Source: Triticum aestivum
Taxonomy: Eukaryota; Streptophyta; Magnoliopsida; Poales; Poaceae
Length of the DNA stretch: 64,000 bases
Direction: 5' to 3'
Assembly: GCF_018294505.1 (NCBI RefSeq)
Contig: NC_057801.1
Coordinates: 195,436,139-195,500,138, forward strand
Shown: positions 45,493-57,147 of the stretch, in pieces
Numbering within the stretch: the first letter of the stretch is position 1
Layout: each line of letters begins with the position of its first letter
Position numbers and translations under genes: made by a program
The notes under the pieces: model-generated
Told to the model about the DNA's origin: nothing
Seen by the model: only the letters and a program-made list of their open reading frames with translations
Databases searched by the model: none

Positions 45493-47779
45493 GAGACTTA
45501 ATTTAGAAATGCATTTGAACCTTTGGTTCAAATGGACTTCAAACCAAATGTTTACTAGATGCATTAGCTCAAAAAGCATCACATCTACATGCCATGTTCA
45601 TGCATCATATTGTTGCATATGATTGTGTATTGATTGCCGACACCATTCCTTCTCGATAGGTCCTGCTCCGGAGACGTTCCAGAGTACCTGTCTGTGAAGC
45701 AGTGCCTCCTCTGTTGTTTTACCAGGCAAGCAAACCCCCTTGTTCATTTCGATAAAACCCTATTCTCTCGCTCCTGCTCTCAGTTACTGCATTAGGACAA
45801 CAACGATTCATCTGCTACTTTGTGCTGCGGTAGTTGAACCCATTCCTCTGCATCACCTGTCATTGCCACAGTAAATAGTTGAAAACCCACTAGCATGTGT
45901 AGGAGTTGATTGAAGCCACTGATGTGTTCCTACCATGCTATGCCTGCTATTGCTTAGAGTTGTGTCAGGTCTGATTCATTGGGAATGAATTGGAGTGTTA
46001 TGATATGTTCTGATGCTGAGAATGAAGTGTGTGTGAACACGATTTGGTAAAGGTAGCGGTGAGAGGCCATGTAGGAGTACATGGTGGGTTGTCTCACTGG
46101 AACCGTCCTTAAGCACTGAGTTCTATGTATGTTGTCCAATGACTCGATACTACCACACATTGGGCTCCGGGCGCTCCAAGCCCTCTCGACTTATTAATCA
46201 ACTTGATCTCTGTCCAGGAGTCGCAACTAGTTTCTGGTGTTTGTAGGTAGTGTTAGTAGTCTACCGAGTGGCACCCGGCCAGGTGGGCTTGGGACAGACT
46301 AGGCACCAGTGGCACGGTGTACCAAGCGTAGATCCATCCGGCGAGGTGGGCTTGGGAACCCTGCACACATCGTTTGGGGCCGTGAGTGAAACCCCGGCCG
46401 GATCTCCTTGCGGATGGAACCCGAATAGGCGATAAACCTGGATTAGAGTCTTGTGTGGTTAGTCAGGTCGTGGCCGACACCCTCGCCAGGCTTCCGCTTG
46501 AAGGTTGCCGAGATACATGACGTGTACATGGCGGTAAGTGTCGAGAGCGTGTGTGAAGAAGTACACCCCTGCAGGGTTAACATGATCTATTCGAATAGCC
46601 GGGTCCGCGGTTATGGACTTCTTGGATGCTTACATGGTACATAGACAACTTGAAGTGGATACTATAGAATGCTCAAGACAAGTGTGAGTGCTATGGATGG
46701 CCTTCTCGTAGGGAGACGGGGATGAATCCATAGTAGTGTATTGTGTGGTGATTAGTGGACTCGTGTACGTTGATTCACCTCCAGAGTTTCTGGTAGTCGT
46801 AGAACAGGATAGCCACAGAGTCAAAGCTGGCTTGCTGCAACTAAACCCCACATTACCTCTTGATACAGATGCATGTATGATAGGATCTGATGTAAGTCTT
46901 GCTGAGTACCTTTGTACTCATGCTGCTTTATTTATGTTTTTGCAGCGGAGACTTCGGTCTTACTAGGGTTCTCATGGACTTCGACTAGTAGCTAGTACCT
47001 CAGCTACGATCTTGATCGGATGTTGTAGATAGTCAGGCTCTTCAGCCTTTTTCATTTGTAGATGTCTGTACCCAGACATGTAATGCTTCCGCTTGTTGCT
47101 TGTATGCTCTGTATGACGGGTCTTGTGACCCCTGTTTGCAATAAATGCTATGACGGCTCTTCTGAGCCTTTATCTATATAAGTTGTTGAGTTATGCTGTG
47201 ATGCCATGTTGTACAGCACATACTTGCATGTTATGCGTACGTGTGATGTGTATTGCTATGTGTGGGATCTGACTATCTAGTTGTTTATCCTTAGTAGCCT
47301 CTCTTACCGGGAAATGTCTCCTAGTGCTTCCACTGAGCCCTGGTAGCTTGCTACTGCTCCGGAACACTTAGGCTGGCCGACATGTGTCCTTCTTCGATCC
47401 TGTGTCTGTCCCTTCGGGGAAATGTCATGCGATGAATACCGGAGTCCTGCTAGCCCGCTACAGCCCGGTTCACCGGAGTCCTGTTAGCCCAGTGCTACAG
47501 CCTGGATCCACTCGCTGATGACCGACACGTTCGATGCTGGGTCATGGATGCCTGTCCCTGTAAGTTAGTGCCACTTTGGGTTTACGACTAGCCATGTCAG
47601 CCCGGGCTCTTTATCATATGGATGCTAGCGACACCATCATATACGTGTGCCAAAAGGCGCAAACGGTCCCGGGCAAAAGTAAGGCGACACCCGTGGGGAT
47701 ACCGTGCGTGAGGCCGCAAAGTGATATGAGGTGTTACATGCTGGATCGATGTGGCATTGAGTCGGGGTCCTGACAGCGT

Positions 47780-47791
47780 TGGTATCAGAGC
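47780..47791 (+). other. Primer-binding site of element B (initiator tRNA-Met)
   Basis: TGGTATCAGAGC, four bases after the LTR end at 47775. It is complementary to the 3' end of plant initiator tRNA-Met. The leader 47792-48252 that follows has no ORF. Confidence 0.95.
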
Positions 47792-48252
47792 TTGACTGCC
47801 TGTAGGATTACCAAGCCAAACTGGTCGAAGTTGAGTCTAGAAAATCTTTAGTTATGTAAGGGAATTGTTTGTGGATTGGAACGTAAGGCTCTTTTACTCC
47901 TTATACTTCATGACCTTCTGATCTGAGTCGTCCTATCTTTCCGACGGGGTTAAGGAACTAGGCTTTCTCTTCCGTCTATCAGGATCACGTGTTACTACTC
48001 CGTAGCCCCATAGGATTGGTTGATCAGAGTCATACCCCAGTTTTGAGTATTTTCCGGTGTAGTCTGCTTAGTATGATCTCAGAACCTTGAGTATGTTACC
48101 ACCCCATTTTTAGTAGGATGTCTCATTCTGAGCATTTTACTGCCGCTATGCTGCCGAAATTTCCCTAGGAGTTCGAGAGATACTAATTCCTTGTCCTACG
48201 TTCTACATTCGATAGTTGATGCTGATTCCGTCGCTGGTTTCGTTTCACCAGG

Positions 48253-49230
48253 ATGTCATCAAGTTCTGTTGTTCGTAGCCAGAACCACGGAGATGGTAGG
48301 GATGAGGATCCTCCCGACCCGCCTTCGTTGACAGAGTTCATGCTCGAGATGGAGAGGAACAAGCGTGAGTCTAACCGTTTGTTGGCACGTATCAAGGAGA
48401 ACACCACACATCAGTTCAAAGGGTCTGCTACCATTCATGATTTCATTCGTTTGCACCCACCTACCTTTCATCATTCCATCGAGCCACTCGATGCAGATGA
48501 CTGGCTCCGTAGCATCACCCATAAGCTGCGTTCCGCGAACGTAGCTGAAGATGACAAGGTCACCTATGCTGCACACCACCTGGAAGGTCCTGCTAGTCTT
48601 TGGTGGCAGAACTATGAGGCTATGCTTCCCGCTGGCCAGACTTCCACCTGGAGGGATTTCGTTGAGGCTTTTCGCGAGCATCACATTCCCCAGGCCCTCA
48701 TTGATCGCAAGAGAGAAGAGTTCTGTAGTTTCACCCAGAGTAAGATGGCTGTTGATGCTTATAGCAGAGAATTCGAGAACCTTGCCCGCTATGCCACAGA
48801 AGAAGTGTCCACGGACGCCAAGAAGCAAGCTAGGTTCTAGAAGGGTCTCAACCCCAAGTTGCGTCGTGATCTCCACCTGCATCATTGTGATATATTCCAA
48901 GCCCTTGTGAACAAGGCCATCAATGCAGAGACAGCTCAACTCACTTACGAGGAGTCTCGTAAGCACACCTGTGATTTGGGATCTTCCTCCGGTTCTAGTT
49001 CCCAGAAGCGCCGGATTTGGGTTCCAAACTCTGCTCTTCCGCCCAGATATGTACCGAGGCCATCTTATGTGGCACCTCATCAAGCTCAGCAGTATGCTCC
49101 ACCCAGGCCTATTGGTGGACCGCCTTCTAATACAGGTCCACATCCTACCTCCAAGATTTGTTACAAGTGCGGAGAGCCAGGCCACATCGCCCGTATTTGC
49201 ACTCAGTCCAGAGTTGCTCCACCCCAGCCC
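48253..49230 (+). pseudogene. Gag of element B (one nonsense codon)
   Basis: The ATG at 48253 begins a serine-rich N-terminus; the capsid core follows with DDWLRSITHKL and AAHHLEGPASLWWQNYEAML. An in-frame TAG at 48838-48840 interrupts it, and the same frame continues from 48859 with the rest of the capsid ([16 protein letters not shown]) and a CCHC zinc knuckle [14 protein letters not shown] at 49159-49200. Gag and pol are in one frame, so readthrough is not required in the intact form. The stop makes this copy unable to make full Gag-Pol. Its product would form the particle that packages element RNA. Confidence 0.92.
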
Positions 49231-52200
49231 GAGAAGTCTATTGGCCGTGGTAAGCCATCACGCAAGATGATCAGTGCCACGTCAGCCCCCACTGCACGTG
49301 GACGTGTGCATCACGTCTCAGCTAAAGACGCTCATGATGATCCAGATGTCGTTCTTGGAACACTCCTTGTCAACTGTCATCCAGCATCGGTTTTGTTCGA
49401 TACTGGAGCGTCTCATTCCTTCATTTCTGAAAGCTATGCCCGCTTGCACGACATGTCATTTTGTGATATGCCCTTCCCACTACTTATTCAAACTCCTGGA
49501 TCCAAATGGCAAACCTCTAGGATAAGTTATGGCAATGAAATCCTTGTGGACGGACTTGTATTCCTTGCTTCCTTGATATCTCTCAAGTCTTCGGATATTA
49601 ACATCATCTTGGGTATGGACTGGATGACAGCTCATCATGCCAAGATTGATTGTTTCACCAGGTCTGTTCAGCTCACACACCCATCTGGCAAGATAGTCAC
49701 CGTCTCCACTAGAGTTGCAAAGCGTCAGCTCTATTCTCTTAATGCCAGCCCTCTTCCAGACCTTGAAGATATCCCGGTAGTCCGTGACTTTCCGGATGTC
49801 TTTCCAGAGGAACTGCCAGGTGTTCCGCCTGACAGAGATGTAGAGTTCGTCATAGATCTTATCCCAGGAACAGCTCCAATCTCCCGGAGACCCTACAAGA
49901 TGGCACCCTTAGAACTAGCCGAGCTTAAGAAACAACTCGATGAGTCCTTGCAAAAGGGTTTCATCCGTCCTAGTTCTTCTCCTTGGGCTTGCCCCGTCCT
50001 CCTTGTCAAGAAGAAAGACGGTACGGACCGGATGGTCGTTGATTATCGTCCCGTTAATTTGGTCACGATAAAGAACAAGTATCCGCTCCCCAGGATCAAC
50101 GACCTGTATGATCAGCTTGCTGGATCCTCAGTCTTCTCCAAGATGGATTTAAGATTAGGCTACCATCAAATCAAGATCAGAAACGGGGACATTCCCAAAA
50201 CAGCTTTTGTCACTCGTTATGGCCAGTACGAGTACACCGTCATGTCCTTCGGCCTAACCAACGCCCCAGCCACATTCTCCCGCTTGATGAACTCGATCTT
50301 CATGGAGTACTTAGATAAGTTCGTCGTGGTTTACCTCGATGATATTCTTATCTACTCGAAGAACGAGGAAGAGCATGCCGAACATCTTAGACTTGTGTTA
50401 GAAAAACTTAGAGAGCATCGCCTTTATGCCAAGTTCTCCAAGTGTGAATTTTGGTTGTCAGAAGTGACCTACTTAGGTCACGTAATCTCTGGTAAGGGCA
50501 TTGCTGTCAATCCCGAGAGAGTTCAGGCTGTTCTCGATTGGACTCCACCTAAGACCGTTAAACAAGTTAGGAGCTTCCTTGGTCTAGCCAGCTATTGTCG
50601 CCGCTTTGTTGAAAACTTCTCCAAAGTAGCCAAACCCCTCACGGAACTTCTCAAGAAAGATAAAAAGTTCGAGTGGTCCCCACAGTGTGAGTACAGTTTT
50701 CAGGAACTGAAAAGGCGCCTGACTTCTGCTCCCATACTTGTGCCACCGGATTTCACTAAAGACTTTATTATCTACTGCGATGCCTCACGACGGGACTAGG
50801 TTGCATTCTTATGCAGGATCGTCATGTGATTGCCTATGCATCTCGACAGTTGCATCCACATGAGCATAATTATCCTACACATGATCTAGAGCTTGCAGCC
50901 GTAGTCTATGCACTCAAGACCTGGCGACATTACCTTCTTGGTAAACATTGCGAGATTACACCGATCACCAGAGTCTCAAGTATATCTTCACCCACCTAGA
51001 CCTAAACCTTAGGCAAAGACGTTGGTTGGAGTTGATCACAGATTATGATTTAGGGATTACCTACACCCCAGGCAAAGCCAATGTCATGGCTGATGCCCTA
51101 AGCCGTAAATCCTATTGCAACAATCACATGTTGCAGCAAGGCCAACCACTTCTCCATGAGGAATTCTGTAAGCTTAATCTTCACATAGCTCCTCGCGGCT
51201 TTCTTTCTACCCTGGTGGAGAAATCTGATCTTAAGGATCAGATTATCGCAGCTCAAAAGCAAGACACAGGAATTTCCCGGATCAAGAGAAACATTAAGAA
51301 GGGAGTTGGTGGATGTCTCTCTATGGATGATCGTGGTGTTGTTTTCTTTGAGAATCGCTTGGTGGTTCCCAAGAATCAACATCTGCGACAATTGATTCTT
51401 AAGGAGGCGCATGAATCTCCTCTCACGATTCATCCCGGTAGCACTAAGATGTATCAGGACCTACGCCAGAGGTTCTGGTGGACTAGGATGAAGAGAGAAA
51501 TCGCTGAGTTCATTGCTAAATGTGACGTTTGTCGTCGCGTTAAGGCAGAGCATCAAAGACCTGCTGGCACCCTTCAGCCTTTAGCTATTCCTGAGTGGAA
51601 ATGGGATAAAGTTGGTATGGACTTCATCACCGGCTTTCCCAGGACCAAGAAAGGGAATAACGCTATCTTCGTAGTCGTTGATCGTCTTTCCAAAGTGGCT
51701 CACTTCCTCCCTGTTCGAGAAAATATCACTGCTAGTCAGCTTGCTGACTTATATATTTCTCGAATAGTGTCACTTCATGGTGTTCCGCTAGAGATCAATT
51801 CAGACCGTGGCAGTCTTTTCACTTCTCATTTTTGGGAGAGCTTCCAAACTGCCATGGGAACCCATCTTTCCTTCAGTACCGCTTTCCACCCTCAGTCGAG
51901 TGGTCAGGTGGAACGGGTCAATCAAATTCTCGAAGACATGCTCAGAGCTTGCGTTATCTCATTCGGTATGGATTGGGAGAAATGTCTTCCTTTCGCCGAG
52001 TTTGCTTATAACAATAGCTACCAATCCAGCCTCAAGCAAGCTCCTTTTGAGGTTCTCTATGGACGAAGATGTCGAACACCTTTGAACTGGTCAGAAACCG
52101 GTGAAAGACAATTCTTTGGACCGGATATGATCCAGGAGGCAGAAGAGCAAGTTCGCATCATTCGTGAGACTTTGAAAACAGCCCAGTCTCGTCAGAAAAG

Positions 52201-52672
52201 TCAGTACGATCGTCATCATAAGGATATGACTTATGAAATTGGCGACCAAGCTTACCTTCGGGTTACTCCTTTAAAGGGTACCCATCGTTTCGGTATCAAG
52301 GGCAAGTTGGCTCCTCGTTACATTCGTCCCTTTCGCATTCCCGCTAAACGAGGAGAGGTTGCCTACCAATTGGAAGTACCCCCACATCTTTCTCGAGTTC
52401 ATGATGTCTTCCACGTCTCTCAACTCAGGCGTTGCTTCTCGGATCCTATCCGTGGAGTGGACCACGAAACGCTTGATCTCCAAGATAACCTCACATACCG
52501 AGAGTACCCGGTTCGCATTCTTGATCAAGCAGAGCGTGTTACCCGACGTCAGAACATCAAGTTTCTCAAAGTTCAGTGGTCTCATCATTCCGAGAGAGAG
52601 GCTACCTGGGAGCGAGAAGATCGTCTTCGACTGGAGTACCCCGCTTTCTTTCCGTCGACCCCTGAATCTTGA
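49231..52672 (+). pseudogene. Pol of element B: protease, RT, RNase H, integrase, chromodomain-like tail (two frameshifts)
   Basis: Domains in order: protease ([11 protein letters not shown] near 49400; ILGMDWM near 49610), RT ([23 protein letters not shown] near 50330) and RNase H (YCDASRR near 50775; [11 protein letters not shown] near 50960). Then integrase: zinc finger ending [11 protein letters not shown], then [24 protein letters not shown]. The tail has [14 protein letters not shown], resembling a group II chromodomain end. Frameshifts near 50796 (after DASRR) and near 50953 (after GKHCE) break RNase H; integrase onward (50948-52672) is a single open 574-aa frame. The stop at 52672 is followed within 30 bp by the polypurine tract and 3' LTR. 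Confidence 0.94.
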
Positions 52673-52686
52673 GACGAGATTCTTTC

Positions 52687-52699
52687 AAGTGGGGGCGAG
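52687..52699 (+). other. Polypurine tract of element B
   Basis: AAGTGGGGGCGAG directly before the 3' LTR at 52701; purine-rich and correctly placed. Confidence 0.8.
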
Positions 52700-52700
52700 T

Positions 52701-55700
52701 TGTCACATCCCTAGTCTGGTATGACTTAGACTAGCTAGCTATTTGTGCATCATATTTAAATTTCATTTAAATTTGAAATGAGGATTGGTGGAACCCTCAG
52801 AATCATTTTTGAAAATGACCCAATTAAAAATTTCTCCAAAAGGGTCCAAGAAAATGCTCATGATGCCCTCTAAAAATATTGGACAGAGATAAAAATCAAA
52901 ACAATATTTTTAGGAGCTCATGGATATTTATTTTGGCCAATTGGATTAATTCGATAAATATCTGCATTGGAAAGATATTTCTATATATATGAAATATGGT
53001 CCAAAAATTATGCCAATTATAAAAGAGCTCTGGAATAATACCATTAGCCCCTACAAAAATTGGCATAATAAAATTAAATGATTTAATATATTTATTAAAT
53101 CAAACAAATGTCAGAAAATTAGAAAAGAAAACAGAAATAAAAGAAGGAGGGGCTTACCTGGGGCTTCCCCTGTGCAGCCCAGCCGCAGCAGGCCGGCCCA
53201 GCCAACAGGCGGCCCAGCCCACCTGCCCCCCCCCTCCTCTGTCGTCTTCCTCCCCGACAGGGGAACGGCGTGTGCCCGACGCTCGCCGGCACGCGCGCGC
53301 GCCACCTCCCCCCCTGCTGGCCACCTCCTGCTTCCCCGGACTCCCTCGATGCCCCGGACGAAGCCACGCAGCTGCTCCGCACCGCTCTCACTCTCCCTCG
53401 CCCTCCTCTTCTCCCCCTGCTCTCTCTCCCTCTCACCCGAGAACCACCGCCGCCGCCGACGGGCATCACCGTAGCCACCGCCTCTCCCTCGCCTCCCCGT
53501 CGTCCCAAGGAGCTCCGCCTCGTCGCCAGCTACCTCCTCGCCGAGCCACGCAAGCCGGAGTGCCCCGTGGAGCCGTCGCCGTCGCCAAATTCGACTCCGG
53601 TCGCCGTGGATCCTCGCTGGCGATTCGGGAGCTACCGGGCATCCCCGACCTCGCCCCCGCGCTCGCTGGTTCCGCGGTGAGCCCCCGCACCGAACCCCCT
53701 CCTCCCCGTGTCCGTTTGCGCCGTCTAGGCCTTAGCTCCGCCATGGCCGAAGCTCGCCTCCGCTCGAGCTTGTCGCCGGCGTTGCTCCGGCGACCTTTTG
53801 GCCACGCCAGTGCACCTAGCACTCTCGCCGCACCTCATAGTGCCCCGCTAGCGCTCTAGTTCGCGCGGTTGCACGCTGCAGCCGCGTCCTCGAACACAGC
53901 CGAGCTCCGGCCGCTGCCGCAAGCTTGCTCCGGCGAGCTCCGGCGCCCCCGCAGCCCCCCAACCAGCTCCCCTGGTTGCGGACGATGACGGGCTACGCCC
54001 CGGTGGTCTTCGCGCGATCAAACGCCGTCTGTAACGCAAGTCCGGCGAGTCGCCGCCGCGCTATTGGTCGCCGCCGGCCAGAACTCCGACGGGCTGACGT
54101 GGCTTGTTAATTAGTCACTAATTCCCCACCCGCTGACGCTGACAAGTGGGCCCCAGGGCTTAGTCAAAGCTAACCAGCCCAGGTTTGACTCGGGGTTAAC
54201 CCCCTGTCACTGACGTGTGGGTCCCACACGTCAGATTTGACCTGGACAGCCGCGTTGACCAGCTGATGTAGTGATGACGTCATGCTGACGCAATTATTTA
54301 TTTTCTGGAATTAAAATAATTCAGAAAATCCAGAAAATGTTTTAAACTTCAAAAATTCATAACAATTCAACCGTAGCTCAGATTTAAATAATTTATATAC
54401 GAAAAATTATCAGAAAAATGCAATCTTTCCATCTGTATTAGTTTCATGCATGACAAACCAACTTATACATGCTGAATATGGGAAAACACATTAGGGCATA
54501 TATAAGAGACTTAATTTAGAAATGCATTTGAACCTTTGGTTCAAATGGACTTCAAACCAAATGTTTACTAGATGCATTAGCTCAAACAACATCACATCTA
54601 CATGCCATGTTCATGCATCATATTGTTGCATATGATTGTGTATTGATTGCCGACACCATTCCTTCTCGATAGGTCCTGCTCCGGAGACGTTCCAGAGTAC
54701 CTGTCTGTGAAGCAGTGCCTCCTCTGTTGTTTTACCAGGCAAGCAAACCCCCTTGTTCATTTCGATAAAACCCTATTCTCTCGCTCCTGCTCTCAGTTAC
54801 TGCATTAGGACAACAACGATTCATATGCTACTTTGTGCTGCGGTAGTTGAACCCATTCCTCTGCATGACCTGTCATTGCCACAGTAAATAGTTGAAAACC
54901 CACTAGCATGTGTAGGAGTTGATTGAAGCCACTGATGTGTTCCTACCATGCTATGCCTGCTATTGCTTAGAGTTGTGTCAGGTCTGATTCATTGGGAATG
55001 AATTGGAGTGTTACGATATGTTCTGATGCTGAGAATGAAGTGTGTGTGAACACGATTTGGTAAAGGTAGCGGTGAGAGGCCATGTAGGAGTACATGGTGG
55101 GTTGTCTCACTGGAACCGTCCTTAAGCACTGAGTTCTATGTATGTTGTCCAATGACTCGATACTACCACACATTGGGCTCCGGGCGCTCCAAGCCCTCTC
55201 GACTTATTAATCAACTTGATCTCTGTCCAGGAGTCGCAACTAGTTTCTGGTGTTTGTAGGTAGTGTTAGTAGTCTACCGAGTGGCACCCGGCCAGGTGGG
55301 CTTGGGACAGACTAGGCACCAGTGGCACGGTGTACCAAGCGTAGATCCATCCGGCGAGGTGGGCTTGGGAACCCTGCACACATCGTTTGGGGCCGTGAGT
55401 GAAACCCCGGCCGGATCTCCTTGCGGATGGAACCCGAATAGGCGATAAACCTGGATTAGAGTCTTGTGTGGTTAGTCAGGTCGTGGCCGACACCCTCGCC
55501 AGGCTTCCGCTTGAAGGTTGCCGAGATACATGACGTGTACATGGCGGTAAGTGGCGAGAGCGTGTGTGAAGAAGTACACCCCTGCAGGGTTAACATGATC
55601 TATTCGGATAGCCGGGTCCGCGGTTATGGACTTCTTGGATGCTTACATGGTACATAGACAACTTGAAGTGGATACTATAAAATGCTCAAGACAAGTGTGA

Positions 55701-56788
55701 GTGCTATGGATGGCCTTCTCGTAGGGAGACGGGGATGAATCCATAGTAGTGTATTGTGTGGTGATTAGTGGACTCGTGTACGTTGATTCACCTCCAGAGT
55801 TTCTGGTAGTCGTAGAACAGGATAGCCACAGAGTCAAAGCTGGCTTGCTGCAACTAAACCCCACATTACCTCTTGATACAGATGCATGTATGATAGGATC
55901 TGATGTAAGTCTTGCTGAGTACCTTTGTACTCATGCTGCTTTATTTATGTTTTTGCAGCGGAGACTTCGGTCTTACTAGGGTTCTCATGGACTTCAACTA
56001 GTAGCTAGTACCTCAGCTACGATCTTGATCGGATGTTGTAGATAGTCAGGCTCTTCAGCCTTTTTCATTTGTAGATGTCTGTACCCAGACATGTAATGCT
56101 TCCGCTTGTTGCTTGTATGCTCTGTATGACGGGTCTTGTGACCCCTGTTTGCAATAAATGCTATGACGCCTCTTCTGAGCCTTTATCTATATAAGTTGTT
56201 GAGTTATGTTGTGATGCCATGTTGTACAACACATACTTGCATGTTATGCGTACGTGTGATGTGTATTGCTATGTGCGGGATCTGACTATCTAGTTGTTTA
56301 TCCTTAGTAGCCTCTCTTACCGGGAAATGTCTCCTAGTGCTTCCACTGAGCCCTGGTAGCTTGCTACTGCTCCGGAACACTTAGGCTGGCCGGCATGTGT
56401 CCTTCTTCGATCCTGTGTCTGTCCCTTCGGGGAAATGTCACGCGATGAATACCGGAGTCCTGCTAGCCCGCTACAGCCCGGTTCACCGGAGTCCTGTTAG
56501 CCCAGTGCTACAGCCTGGATCCACTCGCTGATGACCGACACGTTCGATGCTGGGTCATGGATGCCTGTCCCTGTAAGTTAGTGCCACTTTGGGTTTACGA
56601 CTAGCCATGTCAGCCCGGGCTCTTTATCATATGGATGCTAGCGACACCATCATATATGTGTGCCAAAAGGCACAAACGGTCCCGGGGAAAAGTAAGGCGA
56701 CACCCGTGGGGATATCGTGCGTGAGGCCGCAAAGTGATATGAGGTGTTACATGCTGGATCGATGTGGCATTGAGTCGGGGTCCTGACA
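52701..56788 (+). repeat. 3' LTR of element B (4088 bp)
   Basis: It starts TGTCACATCC and ends GGGTCCTGACA, then CGTTA. This is the intact reference copy of the LTR. 53210-54120 is a GC-rich block with a 195-aa plus ORF (53272-53859) and overlapping frames that I regard as compositional. AT-rich U3/R-like sequence follows. Confidence 0.95.
56153..56158 (+). terminator. Poly(A) signal-like AATAAA in the 3' LTR of B
   Basis: AATAAA following cctgtttgc; conserved in the 5' LTR at 47140-47145. Suitable for 3' processing of element transcripts; inferred from position only. Confidence 0.35.
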
Positions 56789-57147
56789 CGTTAACCGATC
56801 GGTTGGCTGAGTGGGCTGAGCTGAACAGGTTGTCCGGACTTGCCATGAAGGATGTTGTGGCTCATCTGTGGCTGAAAAGGCCCGAGCCGAAGAGTTATTT
56901 TGGCTTGGTGCAGCAGTTCCTTGATGCGGTGCCGCATATCAAGGCGATGAAGCGGTCGACATGCATAGATGGTGCATGGATGGCTCTCGCCCGTGTCAAA
57001 ACATACTAGGCAGAAATGGAAGCCACCGACGTTGCATCCCGGGATTCTGACAGGAACCGATTACCCGCCGAGCACTATTTTAGTGAAGTCCTGCAGGGCG
57101 CTCATTTGATAGAGTCGCAGTGCTCGAAAAACGTTATGTTCAAATGA

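Larger units (their letters stand above)
42123..47775 (+). repeat. 5' LTR of element B, misassembled
   Basis: Genuine LTR sequence is 42123-42631 (same length as and apparently identical to 52701-53209) and 44325-47775 (3451 bp, exactly the length of 53338-56788). The 128 bp corresponding to 53210-53337 is missing and replaced by gap, alien contig, gap. It contains a GC-rich block with fortuitous ORFs (44325-45100), a TATA-like motif (45486) and a poly(A) signal (47140). Confidence 0.88.
42123..56788 (+). mobile_element. Gypsy element B, young chromovirus-like element with 4.1-kb LTRs
   Basis: Perfect CGTTA duplications (42118-42122 and 56789-56793) flank it. The 5' LTR starts at 42123 and ends at 47775; the 3' LTR is 52701-56788. 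Primer site (47780-47791), leader (47792-48252), gag-pol (48253-52672) and polypurine tract (52687-52699) are in order. The LTRs differ by about 1% by eye (none in the first 509 bp, roughly 37 differences in the last 3451 bp), so the insertion is recent. The assembled 5' LTR contains two N gaps and an alien contig (42642-44314). Integrase and tail place it with Del/Tekay-type chromoviruses. Confidence 0.92.
39621..57147 (+). pseudogene. Antisense spliced gene of element A (Transposase_28-like), split by element B
   Basis: Likely exons: 39621-40465, 40544-40866, 40948-41269, 41418-41532, 41608-42122 joined to 56794-57147. Each internal boundary has GT donor and AG acceptor (gtaagt at 40466, gtatgt at 41270 and 41533). 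The N-terminal domain (TKEDVLKLREARYLTCEIL, ESVVFVSHFYRDLGFSMDPF) is the putative gypsy-type transposon domain I associate with PF04195. The middle is charged and low-complexity, followed by a long coiled coil (about 41620-42050) and a C-terminal block with RLAEWAELNRLSGLAMKDV. Removing B restores the frame exactly (FHNPERPLPL to TDRLAEWAEL). A stop at 40092, a deletion/frameshift near 40180 and a stop near 57009 kill it. It runs antisense to gag. Function unknown. Confidence 0.75.
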
